A stretch of DNA of 64,000 nt from Candidatus Rokuibacteriota bacterium (GTDB taxonomy: Bacteria > Methylomirabilota > Methylomirabilia > Rokubacteriales > CSP1-6): positions 231,397-295,396 of the forward strand of contig QHSU01000057.1 in the NCBI GenBank assembly GCA_003220535.1, given 5' to 3'. Position numbers and translations under genes: made by a program. This document shows positions 25,286 through 35,221 of this stretch, in pieces; within the stretch, counting starts at the first letter, position 1; each line of letters starts with the position of its first letter. The notes beneath the pieces were generated by a model. That model was not told the DNA's origin, searched no databases, and worked only from the letters and a program-made list of their open reading frames with translations.

Positions 25286-26505
25286 GGCAGATGCGGATCC
25301 TCTGGCTGAAGGTGGGCGGCCTGTGGCCGCCGCATACCGGCGGGCGCCTGCGGACCTTGCACATCATCTCGGAGTTGGCGAAGACCCACCGCGTGACGGT
25401 GATGACCACACACGGTCCCGCCGACGATCCGGATGGGCTCTCCGCCCGGCTCGAGCACTGCGAGCGCGTCACGTCGTTCTGCCATGCGGCGCCCAAGCAC
25501 ACGAGCGCGGGCTTCGTCCGGGCGCTGGCCGGGTCGTGGCTCTCGCCGCTGCCGGTCGACCTCTGGAAATGGCAGGTCCCGGCCCTCCGCGAGGCCGCCG
25601 AGAGGATGGTTTCGGCCGGGCAGGTCGATCTGTGCGTGGGCGACTTCCTGTACACGACGCCGAACGTTCCGTTCGGGGGCCCGGTGCCGGTGGTCTTCTT
25701 CGACCACAACGTCGAGCACGTCATCTGGAAACGCCTGAGCCAGGTCGAGAGGCGTCCCTGGAGACGCGCGCTGCTCGAGATGGAGTGGCGCAAAGTTCGG
25801 CGGGCCGAGGCCCGGGCGTGCGCGCGCGCGCGCCTCACGATCGCGGTGTCGGAGATCGACCGCGCGCTGCTCGCCCAGCTCGCGCCCGGCGCCGCCATCT
25901 GCTCGATTCCGACAGGCGTGGACACGGCCCTCTTCGCCCCGAACGGCTCGCGGTCAGGGTCCGCGTCGCTCGTCTTCGTCGGGTCAATGGATTGGTACCC
26001 CAACGAGGACGGGATCCTGCACTTCATCGAGGCCACCCTCCCCGGCATCCGGCGGCGCGTCCCGGCGGCGTCGTTGACTGTGGTCGGCCGCGATCCGTCG
26101 CCCAGGCTGCGCAGCGCGGCGGCGGACGCCGGCGTACGGGTGACCGGTACTGTCGAGGACGTCCGACCATACCTGTCCGAGGCCGATGTGGTCGTCGTGC
26201 CGCTGCGAGTTGGTGGGGGCACGCGCCTCAAGATCTTCGAAGCGCTGGCCATGGGCAAGCCGGTGGTCGCGACGGGGGTCGGGGCCGAAGGCCTTCCGCT
26301 CGTGTCCGGGACGCATTACCTCCGACGCGATGAGCCCGACGAGTTCGCGTCCGCCGTCGCGTCGCTCCTCGAGGATCCCGATCGGCGCCGGGCGCTGGGC
26401 GGAGCCGGCCGCCGACTGGTCGAGGAGAAGTTCGCCTGGCCGCAGGTGGCTCGCGAGTTCGCGGCTCGGCTCGAGGCGGCCGTTGCCGCAGGAGGGGCGT
26501 CATGA
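25282..26505 (+). CDS. GT4-family glycosyltransferase 3
   Basis: 407 residues from ATG 25282. N-terminus RILWLKVGGLWPPHTGGRLR, then a central FFDHNVEHVIWKRLS, a motif of sugar transferases in the PEP-CTERM/XrtA EPS set. The C-terminal domain has LVFVGSMDWYPNEDGILHF and VVPLRVGGGTRLKIFEALAMG. The mature start may be the internal ATG four codons later. It couples by overlap to GT2-1. Confidence 0.9.
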   Translation: MRQMRILWLKVGGLWPPHTGGRLRTLHIISELAKTHRVTVMTTHGPADDPDGLSARLEHCERVTSFCHAAPKHTSAGFVRALAGSWLSPLPVDLWKWQVPALREAAERMVSAGQVDLCVGDFLYTTPNVPFGGPVPVVFFDHNVEHVIWKRLSQVERRPWRRALLEMEWRKVRRAEARACARARLTIAVSEIDRALLAQLAPGAAICSIPTGVDTALFAPNGSRSGSASLVFVGSMDWYPNEDGILHFIEATLPGIRRRVPAASLTVVGRDPSPRLRSAAADAGVRVTGTVEDVRPYLSEADVVVVPLRVGGGTRLKIFEALAMGKPVVATGVGAEGLPLVSGTHYLRRDEPDEFASAVASLLEDPDRRRALGGAGRRLVEEKFAWPQVAREFAARLEAAVAAGGAS

Positions 26506-27761
26506 CGCTCACGGGGAGCGACGGACTCTTCGCGGTGATCACCCTGGGCTCGCTCACCCTGCTGGCGTACGCCTACGGCGGGTACCCCATCGTGCTGTGG
26601 CTCCTCAGCAAGGTCACGCGCGCCCGCCCCGGTCGAGCCGGAGAGCCGACCCAGTGGCCGAGTGTCAGCGTCATCGTCTCGGCCTATAACGAGGAGCAGG
26701 TCATCGCCGATCGCGTGCGAAACCTCCTCGAGCTCGACTACCCGACCGAGCACCTCGAGGTCGTGATCGGATCCGACGGATCCACGGACCGCACGGCGAC
26801 GATCGTCCATGGCTGCGGAGGCGAGGCGACGCGCTTCGTCGATTTCGCCGAGCGCCGGGGGAAAGCCAGCGTCGTGAACGACCTCGTGGCGCAGGCCCGG
26901 GGCGACGTCGTGGTCCTCACGGACGCGAACACCTTCTTCGATCCCGGCGCCGTGCGCGCGCTGGTCACGGCGCTGTGGCGCCATCCAACGGCCTGCGCGG
27001 TCGTCGGGTATCTCGATCTACGCTCGTCCTCGGCCGGCGGCAATCTCGACGGCACGTACTGGCGCTACGAGACATGGCTCAAGTCCCTCGAGTCGCACTT
27101 CGGCGCCGTGCTCGGGGCCAACGGGGCCATCTACGCCTTCCACCGTGCGCGGTATCGGCCGCTGCCGGCCTGTACCGTCTCCGTGGATGACTTTCTCATC
27201 CCGATGTTCATGCGCCTGCACGGCGGCGGCGAGATCTTCTTCGTGCCCGCGGCTCGCGCGTACGAGACCTCGCCGACGCAGGTGCGCCACGAGTTTCGTC
27301 GGCGCGTGCGCATCGGGGCCGGCGATCTTCAGGCGCTGCTGTGGACATGGCGGCTGCTGCTGCCCGGCAAGGGCATGGTGGCGTTCTCGTACTTCTCGCA
27401 CAAAGTGCTGAGGTGGCTCGGGCCGTGGCTCATGCTGGCCGGTTTCGCCGCCAACCTCTTTCTGCTCGGACGCCCCGTCTTCAGGTGGCTCTTTCTCGGT
27501 CAACTGGCGTTCTACGGTCTCGGCGCCCTCGCCCCAGTCGTCCGGACCGCGGCATCCGCAGCCCGGTATTTCGTCACCCTCAATGCGGGCCTGGGCCTGG
27601 GCTTCGTGCGTCTCGTCCTTGGCCTGCAGCGCCCGTTCTGGAGCACGGAGCCGAGGAGCGACGGGCCGATTCAGGCGAAGACATCGACCGGGCTCTCGGA
27701 GTCTCCGTCTGCCCCGGCCGCGCCCGGCTCCGCCACCGCAGCGCGGCGGAACGCTGCGTAG
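26502..27761 (+). CDS. Membrane GT2-family glycosyltransferase 1
   Basis: 419 residues. One N-terminal helix (VITLGSLTLLAYAYGGYPIVLWLL), then a GT-A domain: SVIVSAYNEEQVIADRVRN, VIGSDGSTDRT, VVLTDANTFF, the acceptor-acid strand SVDDFLIP and a RRVRIGAGDLQ element in place of QxxRW. Two or three C-terminal helices follow. This is the layout of processive or synthase-like GT2 enzymes, though the processive signature is incomplete. Likely cytoplasmic-face sugar addition at the inner membrane. Confidence 0.88.
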   Translation: MTLTGSDGLFAVITLGSLTLLAYAYGGYPIVLWLLSKVTRARPGRAGEPTQWPSVSVIVSAYNEEQVIADRVRNLLELDYPTEHLEVVIGSDGSTDRTATIVHGCGGEATRFVDFAERRGKASVVNDLVAQARGDVVVLTDANTFFDPGAVRALVTALWRHPTACAVVGYLDLRSSSAGGNLDGTYWRYETWLKSLESHFGAVLGANGAIYAFHRARYRPLPACTVSVDDFLIPMFMRLHGGGEIFFVPAARAYETSPTQVRHEFRRRVRIGAGDLQALLWTWRLLLPGKGMVAFSYFSHKVLRWLGPWLMLAGFAANLFLLGRPVFRWLFLGQLAFYGLGALAPVVRTAASAARYFVTLNAGLGLGFVRLVLGLQRPFWSTEPRSDGPIQAKTSTGLSESPSAPAAPGSATAARRNAA

Positions 27762-27779
27762 CCGAATGGGAGATACGCG

Positions 27780-28910
27780 ATGAACACGACGGACTTGCTC
27801 ACAGCGTCGCGGACGAGCTCGCGGGCGGGGAGCGCGCGCGGTGATGGAGCGGCGCTCGCCTTGTCCAAACCCCTCGTGTCGGTGGTCGTCCCTGCATTCA
27901 ACGAGGCGGCCATCGTGGAGAAGAACCTGGCCGCCCTCTGCCAGTACATGGCATCGCTCGAGGACGAGTACCGCTGGGAGATCGTCGTCGTCAACGACGG
28001 AAGCAGTGACGGCACCGGCCGACTCGTCGAGGCCTTTGCCGGGACTCGGAGCAACATCACGGTCCTGCACCACCATGTGAATTTCGGGCTCGGCCAGGCG
28101 CTCAAATTCGCGTTCAAGCACTGCCGGGGAGAGTACATCGTCACGATGGATCTGGACCTGAGCTACTCGACTGACCACATCCGCCGACTGCTGACGAGGA
28201 TCAGGGAGACGAGGGCCAAGGTCGTGGTGGCATCCCCCTACATGAAGGGCGGTGACATCTCGAATGTCCCCTGGCTGCGACGGACGCTGAGCGTTTGGGC
28301 CAACCGGTTTCTGTCGGCGACGGCCAAGGGCACGCTGTCGACGCTGACGGGCATGGTCCGGGTCTATGACGCCCGATTCCTGAAGACCCTCGACCTGCGG
28401 GCCATGGGCATGGAGATCAACCCGGAGGTGATCTACAAGGCCATGATGCTGCGCGGCCGGATCGAGGAGATTCCTGCGCACCTGGATTGGCGGCTGCAAA
28501 ACGCCGCCGGCCCGAAGCGCAAATCGAGCATGCGGGTCCTCCGGCACACCATGTCCACGCTCTTCTCCGGCTTCCTCTTCAAGCCGTTCATGTTCTTCAT
28601 CATTCCCGGCCTCGGGCTGCTCCTCTTTTCCCTCTACGTCAATGCCTGGATGCTCGCCCACTTCTTCGCCGCCTACCAGAGGTTTCCCGAGTACGCGTGG
28701 TTCTTCGACCGGGCCTCGGCGGCGGTGGCCACTGCCTATCATCAGGCGCCCCACACCTTCTTCGTGGGTCTCATGAGCCTGACGCTCGCGATCCAGTTCA
28801 TCAGCCTGGGGATCTTGGCACTGCAGAGCAAGCGCTATTTCGAGGAGATCTTTCACCTCGGTACGACCATATACAAAACGAACCGTGACGACGGGAGAAC
28901 CAGACCATGA
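27780..28910 (+). CDS. GT2-family glycosyltransferase 2 (DPM1/ArnC-like)
   Basis: 376 residues. GT-A core: VSVVVPAFNEAAIVEKNLA, IVVVNDGSSDGTGRLVEAF, VTMDLDLSYSTDHIRRLL. Two hydrophobic segments near the C-terminus (MFFIIPGLGLLLFSLYVNAWML and FVGLMSLTLAIQFISLGILAL, landmarks FFIIPGLGLLLF and LMSLTLAIQF). Enzymes of this shape often make polyprenyl-phosphate sugars used by GT39/GT-C transferases. A GT39-like protein is encoded at 35222, so the pair could add a branch sugar on the periplasmic side. That is inference. Confidence 0.88.
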   Translation: MNTTDLLTASRTSSRAGSARGDGAALALSKPLVSVVVPAFNEAAIVEKNLAALCQYMASLEDEYRWEIVVVNDGSSDGTGRLVEAFAGTRSNITVLHHHVNFGLGQALKFAFKHCRGEYIVTMDLDLSYSTDHIRRLLTRIRETRAKVVVASPYMKGGDISNVPWLRRTLSVWANRFLSATAKGTLSTLTGMVRVYDARFLKTLDLRAMGMEINPEVIYKAMMLRGRIEEIPAHLDWRLQNAAGPKRKSSMRVLRHTMSTLFSGFLFKPFMFFIIPGLGLLLFSLYVNAWMLAHFFAAYQRFPEYAWFFDRASAAVATAYHQAPHTFFVGLMSLTLAIQFISLGILALQSKRYFEEIFHLGTTIYKTNRDDGRTRP

Positions 28911-30139
28911 CGAATGCCACGCTGTCGGAGACTACACGGCTCGCGCTGCCCTCGGACCAGGAGGCCTCGGGCCGAACGCTCGGAGACGAGGAGATCGCGC
29001 TGGCCGCCGAAGCGATCCGAAGCGGCACCCTGACCAGCACGAAGGGCACGTTCGTGAAGCGGCTCGAACGGCGATTCGCCGAGCTCCTGGGCGTCAGGCA
29101 TGCCTGGGCGTGCGCCTCGGGGACAGCGGCCGTCCACACGGCCGTCGCCGCGCTCGATCCGGAGCCCGGCGACGAGATCATCACCTCGCCGATCACGGAC
29201 ATGGGGGCGCTGGCGCCAATCCTCTACCAGGGCGCCATCCCCGTCTTTGCCGACGTCGATCCTCATACCCTCAACGTCACGGCCGCGACCATCGAGGCTC
29301 GCCTGAGCCCGCGCACGCGGGCGATCATGGTGACGCATCTGTTCGGGAATCCCTGCGACATGGACGCGATCCTGGCGCTCGCGCACGCGCGCGACATCGC
29401 CGTCATCGAGGACTGCGCGCAGGCGTTCGGGGCGCGGTACGACGGCCGCCCGGTGGGCACGCTCGGCGCCGTGGCGTCCTTCAGCCTGCAGCAGGGCAAG
29501 CACGTGACGACCGGCGAGGGCGGCCTGGTGGCGACGAACGACGACGCCCTCGCGCGCCGCATGGTGCTCTTCATCAACAAAGCGTGGGGTTACGGCGACC
29601 CGCAGCCGGACCACTACTTCCTGGCCCTGAACTACCGGATGAGCGAGTTGCACGGGGCGGTGGCCGTCGCCCAGCTGCCCAAGCTCGACGCAGTGGTGCA
29701 GAGCCGGATCACCACCGCGGCTCGCCTCACCGAGCGGCTACGCGGGCTTCGCGGCATCGTCACGCCGCGGATGAGCCCGCGGAGCGTCCACACCTACTGG
29801 AAGTATTGCCTTCAGGTCGACGGCGGTTGCGTGGCGGGCGGGGCGGTCGAGCTGGGCCGGCGGCTGAAGGAGCGAGGCATCGCCTCCTCGCCGCGCTACA
29901 TCCAGAAGCCGGCGTTCATGTGCGAGGTTTTCCAGAAACAGCGCACGTTCGGCACCAGCCGCTACCCCTTCACCCTGGCGCGGCCGGAGGCGGTCGACTA
30001 CGACCGCGCACGCTTCCCCGGGACCTTCGCCGGGCTCGAGGAGGTCCTGGTGCTGCCGTGGACCGAGCGCTACACCGACGAGCACGTTGACTACATCGCC
30101 GACTCCGTCCGTGAGGCGGTAGGACGGCTGACGAGGTGA
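28907..30139 (+). CDS. DegT/DnrJ/EryC1 (AHBA) family sugar aminotransferase
   Basis: 410 residues. PLP-fold landmarks: [35 protein letters not shown] and the Schiff-base lysine region [14 protein letters not shown] (Lys about 198). It contains [17 protein letters not shown]. The family transaminates keto-sugars such as 3-keto- or 4-keto-UDP-hexoses. Followed by an oxidoreductase and an acetyltransferase in the order expected for a WbpB-WbpE-WbpD type N-acetylamino-uronate pathway, although order and homologues are only approximate. Overlaps the next gene region by GTGA. Confidence 0.9.
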   Translation: MTNATLSETTRLALPSDQEASGRTLGDEEIALAAEAIRSGTLTSTKGTFVKRLERRFAELLGVRHAWACASGTAAVHTAVAALDPEPGDEIITSPITDMGALAPILYQGAIPVFADVDPHTLNVTAATIEARLSPRTRAIMVTHLFGNPCDMDAILALAHARDIAVIEDCAQAFGARYDGRPVGTLGAVASFSLQQGKHVTTGEGGLVATNDDALARRMVLFINKAWGYGDPQPDHYFLALNYRMSELHGAVAVAQLPKLDAVVQSRITTAARLTERLRGLRGIVTPRMSPRSVHTYWKYCLQVDGGCVAGGAVELGRRLKERGIASSPRYIQKPAFMCEVFQKQRTFGTSRYPFTLARPEAVDYDRARFPGTFAGLEEVLVLPWTERYTDEHVDYIADSVREAVGRLTR

Positions 30140-30147
30140 GAGCCCTG

Positions 30148-31191
30148 ATGGATCAAAAGGTCCGATTCGGCCTGGTGGGGGCGGGAGCCATCGCCCAGTC
30201 GTATGCCCAGGCGTTCCAGAACTGTGAGAGCGGCCGGGTTGTGGCCGTCGCCGACGTCCGCGAGGACGCGGCCCGAGCGCTGGCGGAAGGCCTCGGATGC
30301 CAGAGCTATGACTCGTATCAGACGATGGCCCGGAAGACGAAGCTCGACGCCGTCATCGTGTGCACGCCACCGGTGACCCACCCGGAGATCTGCGAGTATT
30401 TCCTGGGGCGTTTGACCCACGTCCTCTGCGAAAAGCCCTTCACCATCGACGTCAAGAGCGCACGCAGGCTGGTGGACATCGCCGCCAGGGTCGGCGTGAA
30501 GCTCACGATGGGGTCGAAGTTCCGGTATGTGGACGACGTGATCCGCGCCAAGAGCATCGTCATGTCGGGCATCCTCGGGGAGATCATCCTCTTCGACAAC
30601 GCCTTCACGGCCCGGGTCGACATGTCCTCGCGGTGGAACTCCGACGCCGCCATCAGTGGCGGCGGCGTGCTGATCGACAACGGATCGCATGCCGTCGATC
30701 TCATGCGCTACTTCCTGGGACCACTGGCCGACGTCCAGGTGGTGGAGGGTAAGCGAGTCCAGGCGTTGCCCGTCGAGGATACGGTCCGCATCTTCGTGCA
30801 CAGCGCCAGCGGCGTGATGGGCAGCATCGATCTGTCCTGGAGCCTCAACAAGGAACTGGACAGCTACCTCAACATCTACGGCTCGCGCGGCACGATCGCG
30901 ATCGGCTGGAAGGAATCGAGGTACCGGCAGTCGTCCAGCAGTGACTGGATCGTGTTCGGCAAGGGCTACGACAAGGTGCAGGCGTTCCGGAGCCAGATCA
31001 ACAATTTCGCGCGGGCGATCCTCGGCAAGGAGATGCTCCTGATCACCGCCGAGGACGCGCTGGCCTCGGTGGAGGCCATCGAAGCGGCCTACAACTCCCT
31101 CCGCCGGCTGCACTGGACAGCCGTTCGCCGTGGATTCCCGAGGGCCGCCAGGACGAACGGCCACCCAGCCCCCCTGGCGGCCGCGCGATGA
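30148..31191 (+). CDS. Gfo/Idh/MocA family NAD(P)-dependent sugar dehydrogenase
   Basis: 347 residues from ATG 30148 ([13 protein letters not shown]), preceded by GAGGTGAG; GTG 30136 overlapping the aminotransferase stop is an alternative adding four residues. Rossmann motif [16 protein letters not shown], catalytic-lysine motif [10 protein letters not shown] near residue 100, and [20 protein letters not shown] WbpB-like 3-dehydrogenase role on UDP-N-acetyl-glucuronate would supply the keto-sugar for the adjacent aminotransferase. The acetyltransferase gene follows with a 4-nt overlap. The substrate is inferred from neighbours. Confidence 0.9.
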   Translation: MDQKVRFGLVGAGAIAQSYAQAFQNCESGRVVAVADVREDAARALAEGLGCQSYDSYQTMARKTKLDAVIVCTPPVTHPEICEYFLGRLTHVLCEKPFTIDVKSARRLVDIAARVGVKLTMGSKFRYVDDVIRAKSIVMSGILGEIILFDNAFTARVDMSSRWNSDAAISGGGVLIDNGSHAVDLMRYFLGPLADVQVVEGKRVQALPVEDTVRIFVHSASGVMGSIDLSWSLNKELDSYLNIYGSRGTIAIGWKESRYRQSSSSDWIVFGKGYDKVQAFRSQINNFARAILGKEMLLITAEDALASVEAIEAAYNSLRRLHWTAVRRGFPRAARTNGHPAPLAAAR

Positions 31192-31844
31192 GCGCTCGCA
31201 TCCACCCGACCGCAATCATCGAGGAGGGCGTGGAGATCGGCGCCGGCACGTCGGTATGGGACCACGTCCACATCCGGCACTCCACCCGGATCGGCGAGCA
31301 ATGCGTCGTCGGGGAGAAGACCTACATCGCCTACAACGTGCGCATCGGCGACCGAGTCAAGATCAATGCCTTCGTGTACGTGTGCACGGCGGTGACGATC
31401 GAGGACGGCGTCATGATCAGTGCCGGGACGATCTTCACCAACGATCGGTTTCCGCGGGCCACCACGCCGGACCTGAAGCAGCTGAGGCCGTCGGAGCCCG
31501 ACGAGCACACCCTGCCCACGCGGGTGCGAGCGGGCGCGACGATCGGAGCTGGCAGCGTCATCGGCAACGATCTCGTCATCGGCCGCTTTGCGATGGTCGG
31601 GATGGGCTCGCTCGTCACGAAGTCGGTCCCGGATTTCCATCTGGCCATCGGGAGCCCCGCGGCCTCCGTCGGCTGTGTTTGCCGCTGCGGGCACCTGCTC
31701 CGCCGCTTCGCCCCGCCAGGCGCCGCGTCGGTCGAGCAGATCGCCTGTGTCGCCTGCCGCCGCCGATACGGGGTCAAGGGCACTGTGGTCACGGAGCTCA
31801 CGGCCCCGGACGTCGACCGGGCGCTGGCGCTTCCCCGGGCCTGA
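31188..31844 (+). CDS. Left-handed beta-helix sugar N-acetyltransferase (WbpD/WlbB-like) with C-terminal Cys motif
   Basis: 218 residues. Hexapeptide repeats run from residue 3 ([20 protein letters not shown]) through [15 protein letters not shown]-like coils and [20 protein letters not shown]. The C-terminal 60 residues add VCRCGHLL and [11 protein letters not shown], four cysteines spaced like a zinc ribbon, which WbpD itself lacks. It would acetylate the amino group made by the DegT enzyme. The dehydrogenase-aminotransferase-acetyltransferase trio fits a 2,3-diacetamido-uronic acid route. The gene ends 3 nt before the flavoprotein gene. Confidence 0.85.
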   Translation: MSARIHPTAIIEEGVEIGAGTSVWDHVHIRHSTRIGEQCVVGEKTYIAYNVRIGDRVKINAFVYVCTAVTIEDGVMISAGTIFTNDRFPRATTPDLKQLRPSEPDEHTLPTRVRAGATIGAGSVIGNDLVIGRFAMVGMGSLVTKSVPDFHLAIGSPAASVGCVCRCGHLLRRFAPPGAASVEQIACVACRRRYGVKGTVVTELTAPDVDRALALPRA

Positions 31845-31847
31845 ACC

Positions 31848-33239
31848 ATGCCGCACGGATCGCAACGATGGGGCATCGTGGGCGGCGGCTTCCTCGGGAT
31901 GACGCTCGCCCACCGGCTCGCCCAGCACGGCCAGGACGTCACCCTCTTCGAGGCGGCCCCGCAGCTGGGCGGCCTCGCGAGCGCCTGGAATCTCGGCGAC
32001 GTCGTGTGGGACCGCCACTATCACGTCACGCTGCTGTCCGACACTCATCTACGCGCGCTGCTGGCCGAGCTGGGCCTGGAGCAGGAGATGGCCTGGGTCG
32101 AGACCCGGACCGGGTTCTACACCGATGGCACTCTCTACTCCATGTCGAACACCCTCGAGTTCTTGCGCTTTCCTCCGCTGAGTCTGTTCAGCAAGCTGCG
32201 GCTCGGCGCGACCATCCTGTATGCCTCGCAGCTCAAGGATTGGAAGAAGCTGGAGAAGATTCCGGTGGCCGACTGGCTCAGGCGATGGTCGGGCCGCGCC
32301 ACCTTCGAGAAAATCTGGCTGCCGCTGCTCCGCGCCAAGCTGGGCGACAACTATCGAAAAGCCTCGGCCGCCTTCATCTGGGCCATCATCGCCAGAATGT
32401 ACGCCGCCCGCCGAACGGGACTGAAGAGGGAGATGTTCGGCTACGTGCCGGGAGGATACGCGCGAGTCCTCGAGCGCTTCGCCGACCGGCTGGCGGGCGA
32501 GTGCGTGCGTATCGAGCTGCGTCAGGCGGCGACGAAAATCGAGTCCACCGCGGACGGCGTGGCGATCGAGTTCGCCGGCGGTAGCCGGCAAACGTTCGAC
32601 CAGGTCGTGGTGACCCTGGCCGCGCCCCTCGCCACCCGGCTGTGTCCCGGACTCTCGAGCGACGAGCAGGCCCGGCTGCAAGGGATCCAATACCAGGGAG
32701 TCGTGTGTGCCTCGTTCTTGCTGAAGCGACCGCTCGCTGACTTTTACGTGACGAACATCACCGATCGCGGGGTCCCCTTCACGGCGGTCATCGAGATGTC
32801 GGCGCTCGTCGATCGTGCCCACTTCGGCGGTCGCGCCCTCGTGTACCTCCCGAAATACCTGAAGCCCGACGACCCGGCATTTTCGCACTCCGACCGGGAG
32901 GTGCAGGACATGTTCATGGACGGGCTGGCGCGCATGTATCCCAATTTCCGCTGCGCCGACGTCGAATGCTTTCGCGTCTCTCGTGTGAAGTACGTGCTCG
33001 CCATCTCCACGCTCGGCTACTCTGATCGTCTCCCGCCGATGACCACCTCGCTGCCGGGTCTGCACATCGTGAACTCCGCTCACATCGTCAACGGGACGCT
33101 CAACGTGAACGAGACCATCCAGCTTGCCGAAAAGGCCGCCGCCCGACTCCTGACCCTGCCCGGTAAGGTGGCCGCGGTCCCTGCCGAGGACGAATATGAC
33201 GACCAGAAAGCCCATCGCCAGCTTGTCGCTCGACCTTGA
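31848..33239 (+). CDS. FAD-dependent oxidoreductase (UDP-galactopyranose-mutase/amine-oxidase-like)
   Basis: 463 residues. Dinucleotide fold WGIVGGGFLGMTLAHRLAQHG, then VTLFEAAPQLGGLASAW. Middle landmarks are VWDRHYHVTLLSDTHL and FGYVPGGYARVLERF; C-terminal FAD-contact GLHIVNSAHIVNGTLNVNET. Members of this family are common in EPS loci but their substrates are mostly unknown; a UGM-like sugar-ring role or desaturation are both possible. The 3-prime end overlaps the deacetylase gene by 44 nt in another frame. Confidence 0.82.
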   Translation: MPHGSQRWGIVGGGFLGMTLAHRLAQHGQDVTLFEAAPQLGGLASAWNLGDVVWDRHYHVTLLSDTHLRALLAELGLEQEMAWVETRTGFYTDGTLYSMSNTLEFLRFPPLSLFSKLRLGATILYASQLKDWKKLEKIPVADWLRRWSGRATFEKIWLPLLRAKLGDNYRKASAAFIWAIIARMYAARRTGLKREMFGYVPGGYARVLERFADRLAGECVRIELRQAATKIESTADGVAIEFAGGSRQTFDQVVVTLAAPLATRLCPGLSSDEQARLQGIQYQGVVCASFLLKRPLADFYVTNITDRGVPFTAVIEMSALVDRAHFGGRALVYLPKYLKPDDPAFSHSDREVQDMFMDGLARMYPNFRCADVECFRVSRVKYVLAISTLGYSDRLPPMTTSLPGLHIVNSAHIVNGTLNVNETIQLAEKAAARLLTLPGKVAAVPAEDEYDDQKAHRQLVARP

Positions 33240-34212
33240 CAACAAGTGGTCGTACCTAAAAACGCACGGGGACCCGGGGTGGGAGCGGCTTCCGTCCTAC
33301 CTGGACCTCGTGGTGCCGCGGGTCCTCGACTTCCTCAAGGCGCGAAATCTCACCATCACGGTGTTCGTCGTCGGCCAGGACGCCGCGGTGGCCAAGAATC
33401 GGGAGCTCCTTCGCGCGATCGCGGCGGCGGGGCACGAGATCGGCAACCATTCCTTTCATCACGAGCCCTGGCTGCACCTTTATTCCGAAGCCAGGACCGA
33501 GACCGAGCTCGAGCGGGCCGAGGAGCACATCGAGCGGGCCACCGGGCGGCGCCCCCTCGGCTTTCGCGGACCTGGCTTCAGCCTCTCCGCGGCGAGCGTA
33601 CGCGTCCTGGCGCGGCGAGGCTACCGGTACGACGCCTCCACTCTTCCCACGTTTCTGGGGCCGCTGGCGAGGGCCTACTACTTCATGCGTACCCGGTTGA
33701 GCCCGGAGCAAAGAGAACAACGCAAAGTGCTCTACGGCACCTTCGCCGAGGGGTGGCAGCCCCTCCGGCCCTATCGCTGGCGGACGGATGCCGGCGAGAT
33801 CCTCGAGATCCCGGTGACGACCATGCCCATCTTCAAGGTTCCGATCCACGTCAGCTATCTCCTGTATCTGAGCGCGCTCGCTCCGAGCCTCGCCGTCCCC
33901 TACTTCAGCGCCGCTCTCAGCCTCTGCCGGTGGACGGCGACCCAACCGTCGCTGCTCTTGCACCCGCTGGATTTTCTCGGCTGCGATGATACGCCCGATC
34001 TTGCCTTCTTCCCGGCGATGAACCTTCCCCGTGAGAGGAAGCTCGAGCTCGTGGGCCGGGTCCTCGATGTCCTGTCCGCCCGCTTCGCCGTGTGCACCAT
34101 GGAGGCGCACGCCGAAGCGGCAGCGCGGACGCCACACCTTCCAGTGCGGGAGCCCCGCCTGACCCGGCCCGCCCAGACCCGGTGGGCCTCCTGGCGAGCC
34201 ACCACCAACTGA
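33196..34212 (+). CDS. NodB-type polysaccharide deacetylase family protein 1
   Basis: 338 residues. ASLSLDLDNKWSY takes the place of the TFDDG motif, with both aspartates kept. The metal-binding motif is GHEIGNHSFHHEPW, followed by GFRGPGFSLSAASV. There is no signal peptide, so it may act on cytoplasmic lipid-linked or nucleotide sugars. The modified motif 1 (DLDNKW) is typical of a subgroup in EPS loci near acyl-carrier genes. Followed 12 nt later by the acyl carrier protein. Confidence 0.82.
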   Translation: MTTRKPIASLSLDLDNKWSYLKTHGDPGWERLPSYLDLVVPRVLDFLKARNLTITVFVVGQDAAVAKNRELLRAIAAAGHEIGNHSFHHEPWLHLYSEARTETELERAEEHIERATGRRPLGFRGPGFSLSAASVRVLARRGYRYDASTLPTFLGPLARAYYFMRTRLSPEQREQRKVLYGTFAEGWQPLRPYRWRTDAGEILEIPVTTMPIFKVPIHVSYLLYLSALAPSLAVPYFSAALSLCRWTATQPSLLLHPLDFLGCDDTPDLAFFPAMNLPRERKLELVGRVLDVLSARFAVCTMEAHAEAAARTPHLPVREPRLTRPAQTRWASWRATTN

Positions 34213-34224
34213 ACGAGGTGACCG

Positions 34225-34521
34225 ATGAAACCAGAGCTCGTGTCCCTGATCGTGAAGGCCGCCCGAGAGTTCGGCGAGCATAGTCGCGTGGCGCTTCCGG
34301 CAACCATCGACGACGACACGCCTCTGTTCGGCCGGGAGGGCTTTCTGGATTCCATGGCCCTGGTCTCGCTCGTCGTGGCCGTGGAACAGGCCATCGAAGA
34401 CGAGCTGGGTGTCAGCGTGAGCCTCGCCGACGAGCGAGCCCTGTCGCAGCGGACCAGCCCCTACCGCACCGTCGGGGCGCTGGCCGATTACGCCGACACG
34501 CTGGTCCGGGCCGCCGCCTGA
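34225..34521 (+). CDS. Acyl carrier protein
   Basis: 98 residues. The phosphopantetheine serine is Ser43 in GFLDSMALVSLV, preceded by a DDDTPLFG loop and followed by helices ending VGALADYADTLV. It is a stand-alone discrete ACP, unlike the housekeeping AcpP (DSLD signature). It is sandwiched between the deacetylase and an SDR reductase, with an AMP-ligase 2.3 kb on. The set can activate, carry and reduce an acyl group for attachment to the glycan. The identity of the acyl group is unknown. Confidence 0.88.
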   Translation: MKPELVSLIVKAAREFGEHSRVALPATIDDDTPLFGREGFLDSMALVSLVVAVEQAIEDELGVSVSLADERALSQRTSPYRTVGALADYADTLVRAAA

Positions 34522-34522
34522 G

Positions 34523-35221
34523 ATGGATACCCCGGTCACCCTGATCACCGGCACTCGCAAGGGGATCGGCCGATACCTGGCCGAGCACTACGTCCGTCTC
34601 GGCCACCGCGTGGTCGGCTGCAGTCGGGGCGACGCCGACTGGGCCGTGGATGGCTACGTGCACTATGTCGCCGATGTCTCCGACGAACGGACGGTGAAAA
34701 GGATCTTCACCGACGTGCGAAGGAAATACGGCCGGCTCGACCACTTGATCAACAATGCGGGCATCGCCTCGATGAACCATTCCTTGCTCACTCCGCTCTC
34801 CACCGTGAACGCTGTCCTCGATACCAACGTCGTCGGGACGTTCCTCTTTTGCCGCGAGGCGGCCAAGCTCATGAAGGTGGCCGGGTACGGCCGCATGGTC
34901 AATGTCACCACGGTGGCCGTACCGCTCAAGCTGGAGGGGGAGGCGATCTATGTCGCCTCCAAAGCCGCGGTCGTATCCCTGACCGAGGTCCTGGCCAGGG
35001 AGCTGGCGGGCTTCGGCATCACGGTGAACGCCGTGGGACCGGTGCCGGTGGAGACGGATCTGATCCGCTCCGTGCCGCGGGAGAAGATCGAGCGCCTCGT
35101 GTCCCGCCAGGCGATCGCGCGTCTGGGGACCGTCGAGGATGTGGCCAACGTGATCGATTTCTACCTGAAGAAGGAAAGCGCCTTCGTCACCGGTCAGACC
35201 CTGTTCCTCGGCGGCGTCTGA
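34523..35221 (+). CDS. Short-chain dehydrogenase/reductase (FabG-like)
   Basis: 232 residues. Cofactor motif TLITGTRKGIGRYLAEHY, NNAGIAS, catalytic IYVASKAAVVSL (Tyr-x3-Lys) and the C-terminal FVTGQTLFLGG typical of 3-oxoacyl-ACP reductases. It begins 1 nt after the ACP stop, so the two are surely coupled. It likely reduces a beta-keto or keto acyl group on the ACP, though keto-sugar reduction cannot be excluded. Confidence 0.9.
   Translation: MDTPVTLITGTRKGIGRYLAEHYVRLGHRVVGCSRGDADWAVDGYVHYVADVSDERTVKRIFTDVRRKYGRLDHLINNAGIASMNHSLLTPLSTVNAVLDTNVVGTFLFCREAAKLMKVAGYGRMVNVTTVAVPLKLEGEAIYVASKAAVVSLTEVLARELAGFGITVNAVGPVPVETDLIRSVPREKIERLVSRQAIARLGTVEDVANVIDFYLKKESAFVTGQTLFLGGV

Noticed and set aside
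27018-28856. 612-residue minus-strand ORF over the two GT2 genes
   Set aside because: It is a GC-rich shadow opposite clearly recognisable GT2 proteins, has repetitive Arg/Glu/Gly composition and no family motifs.
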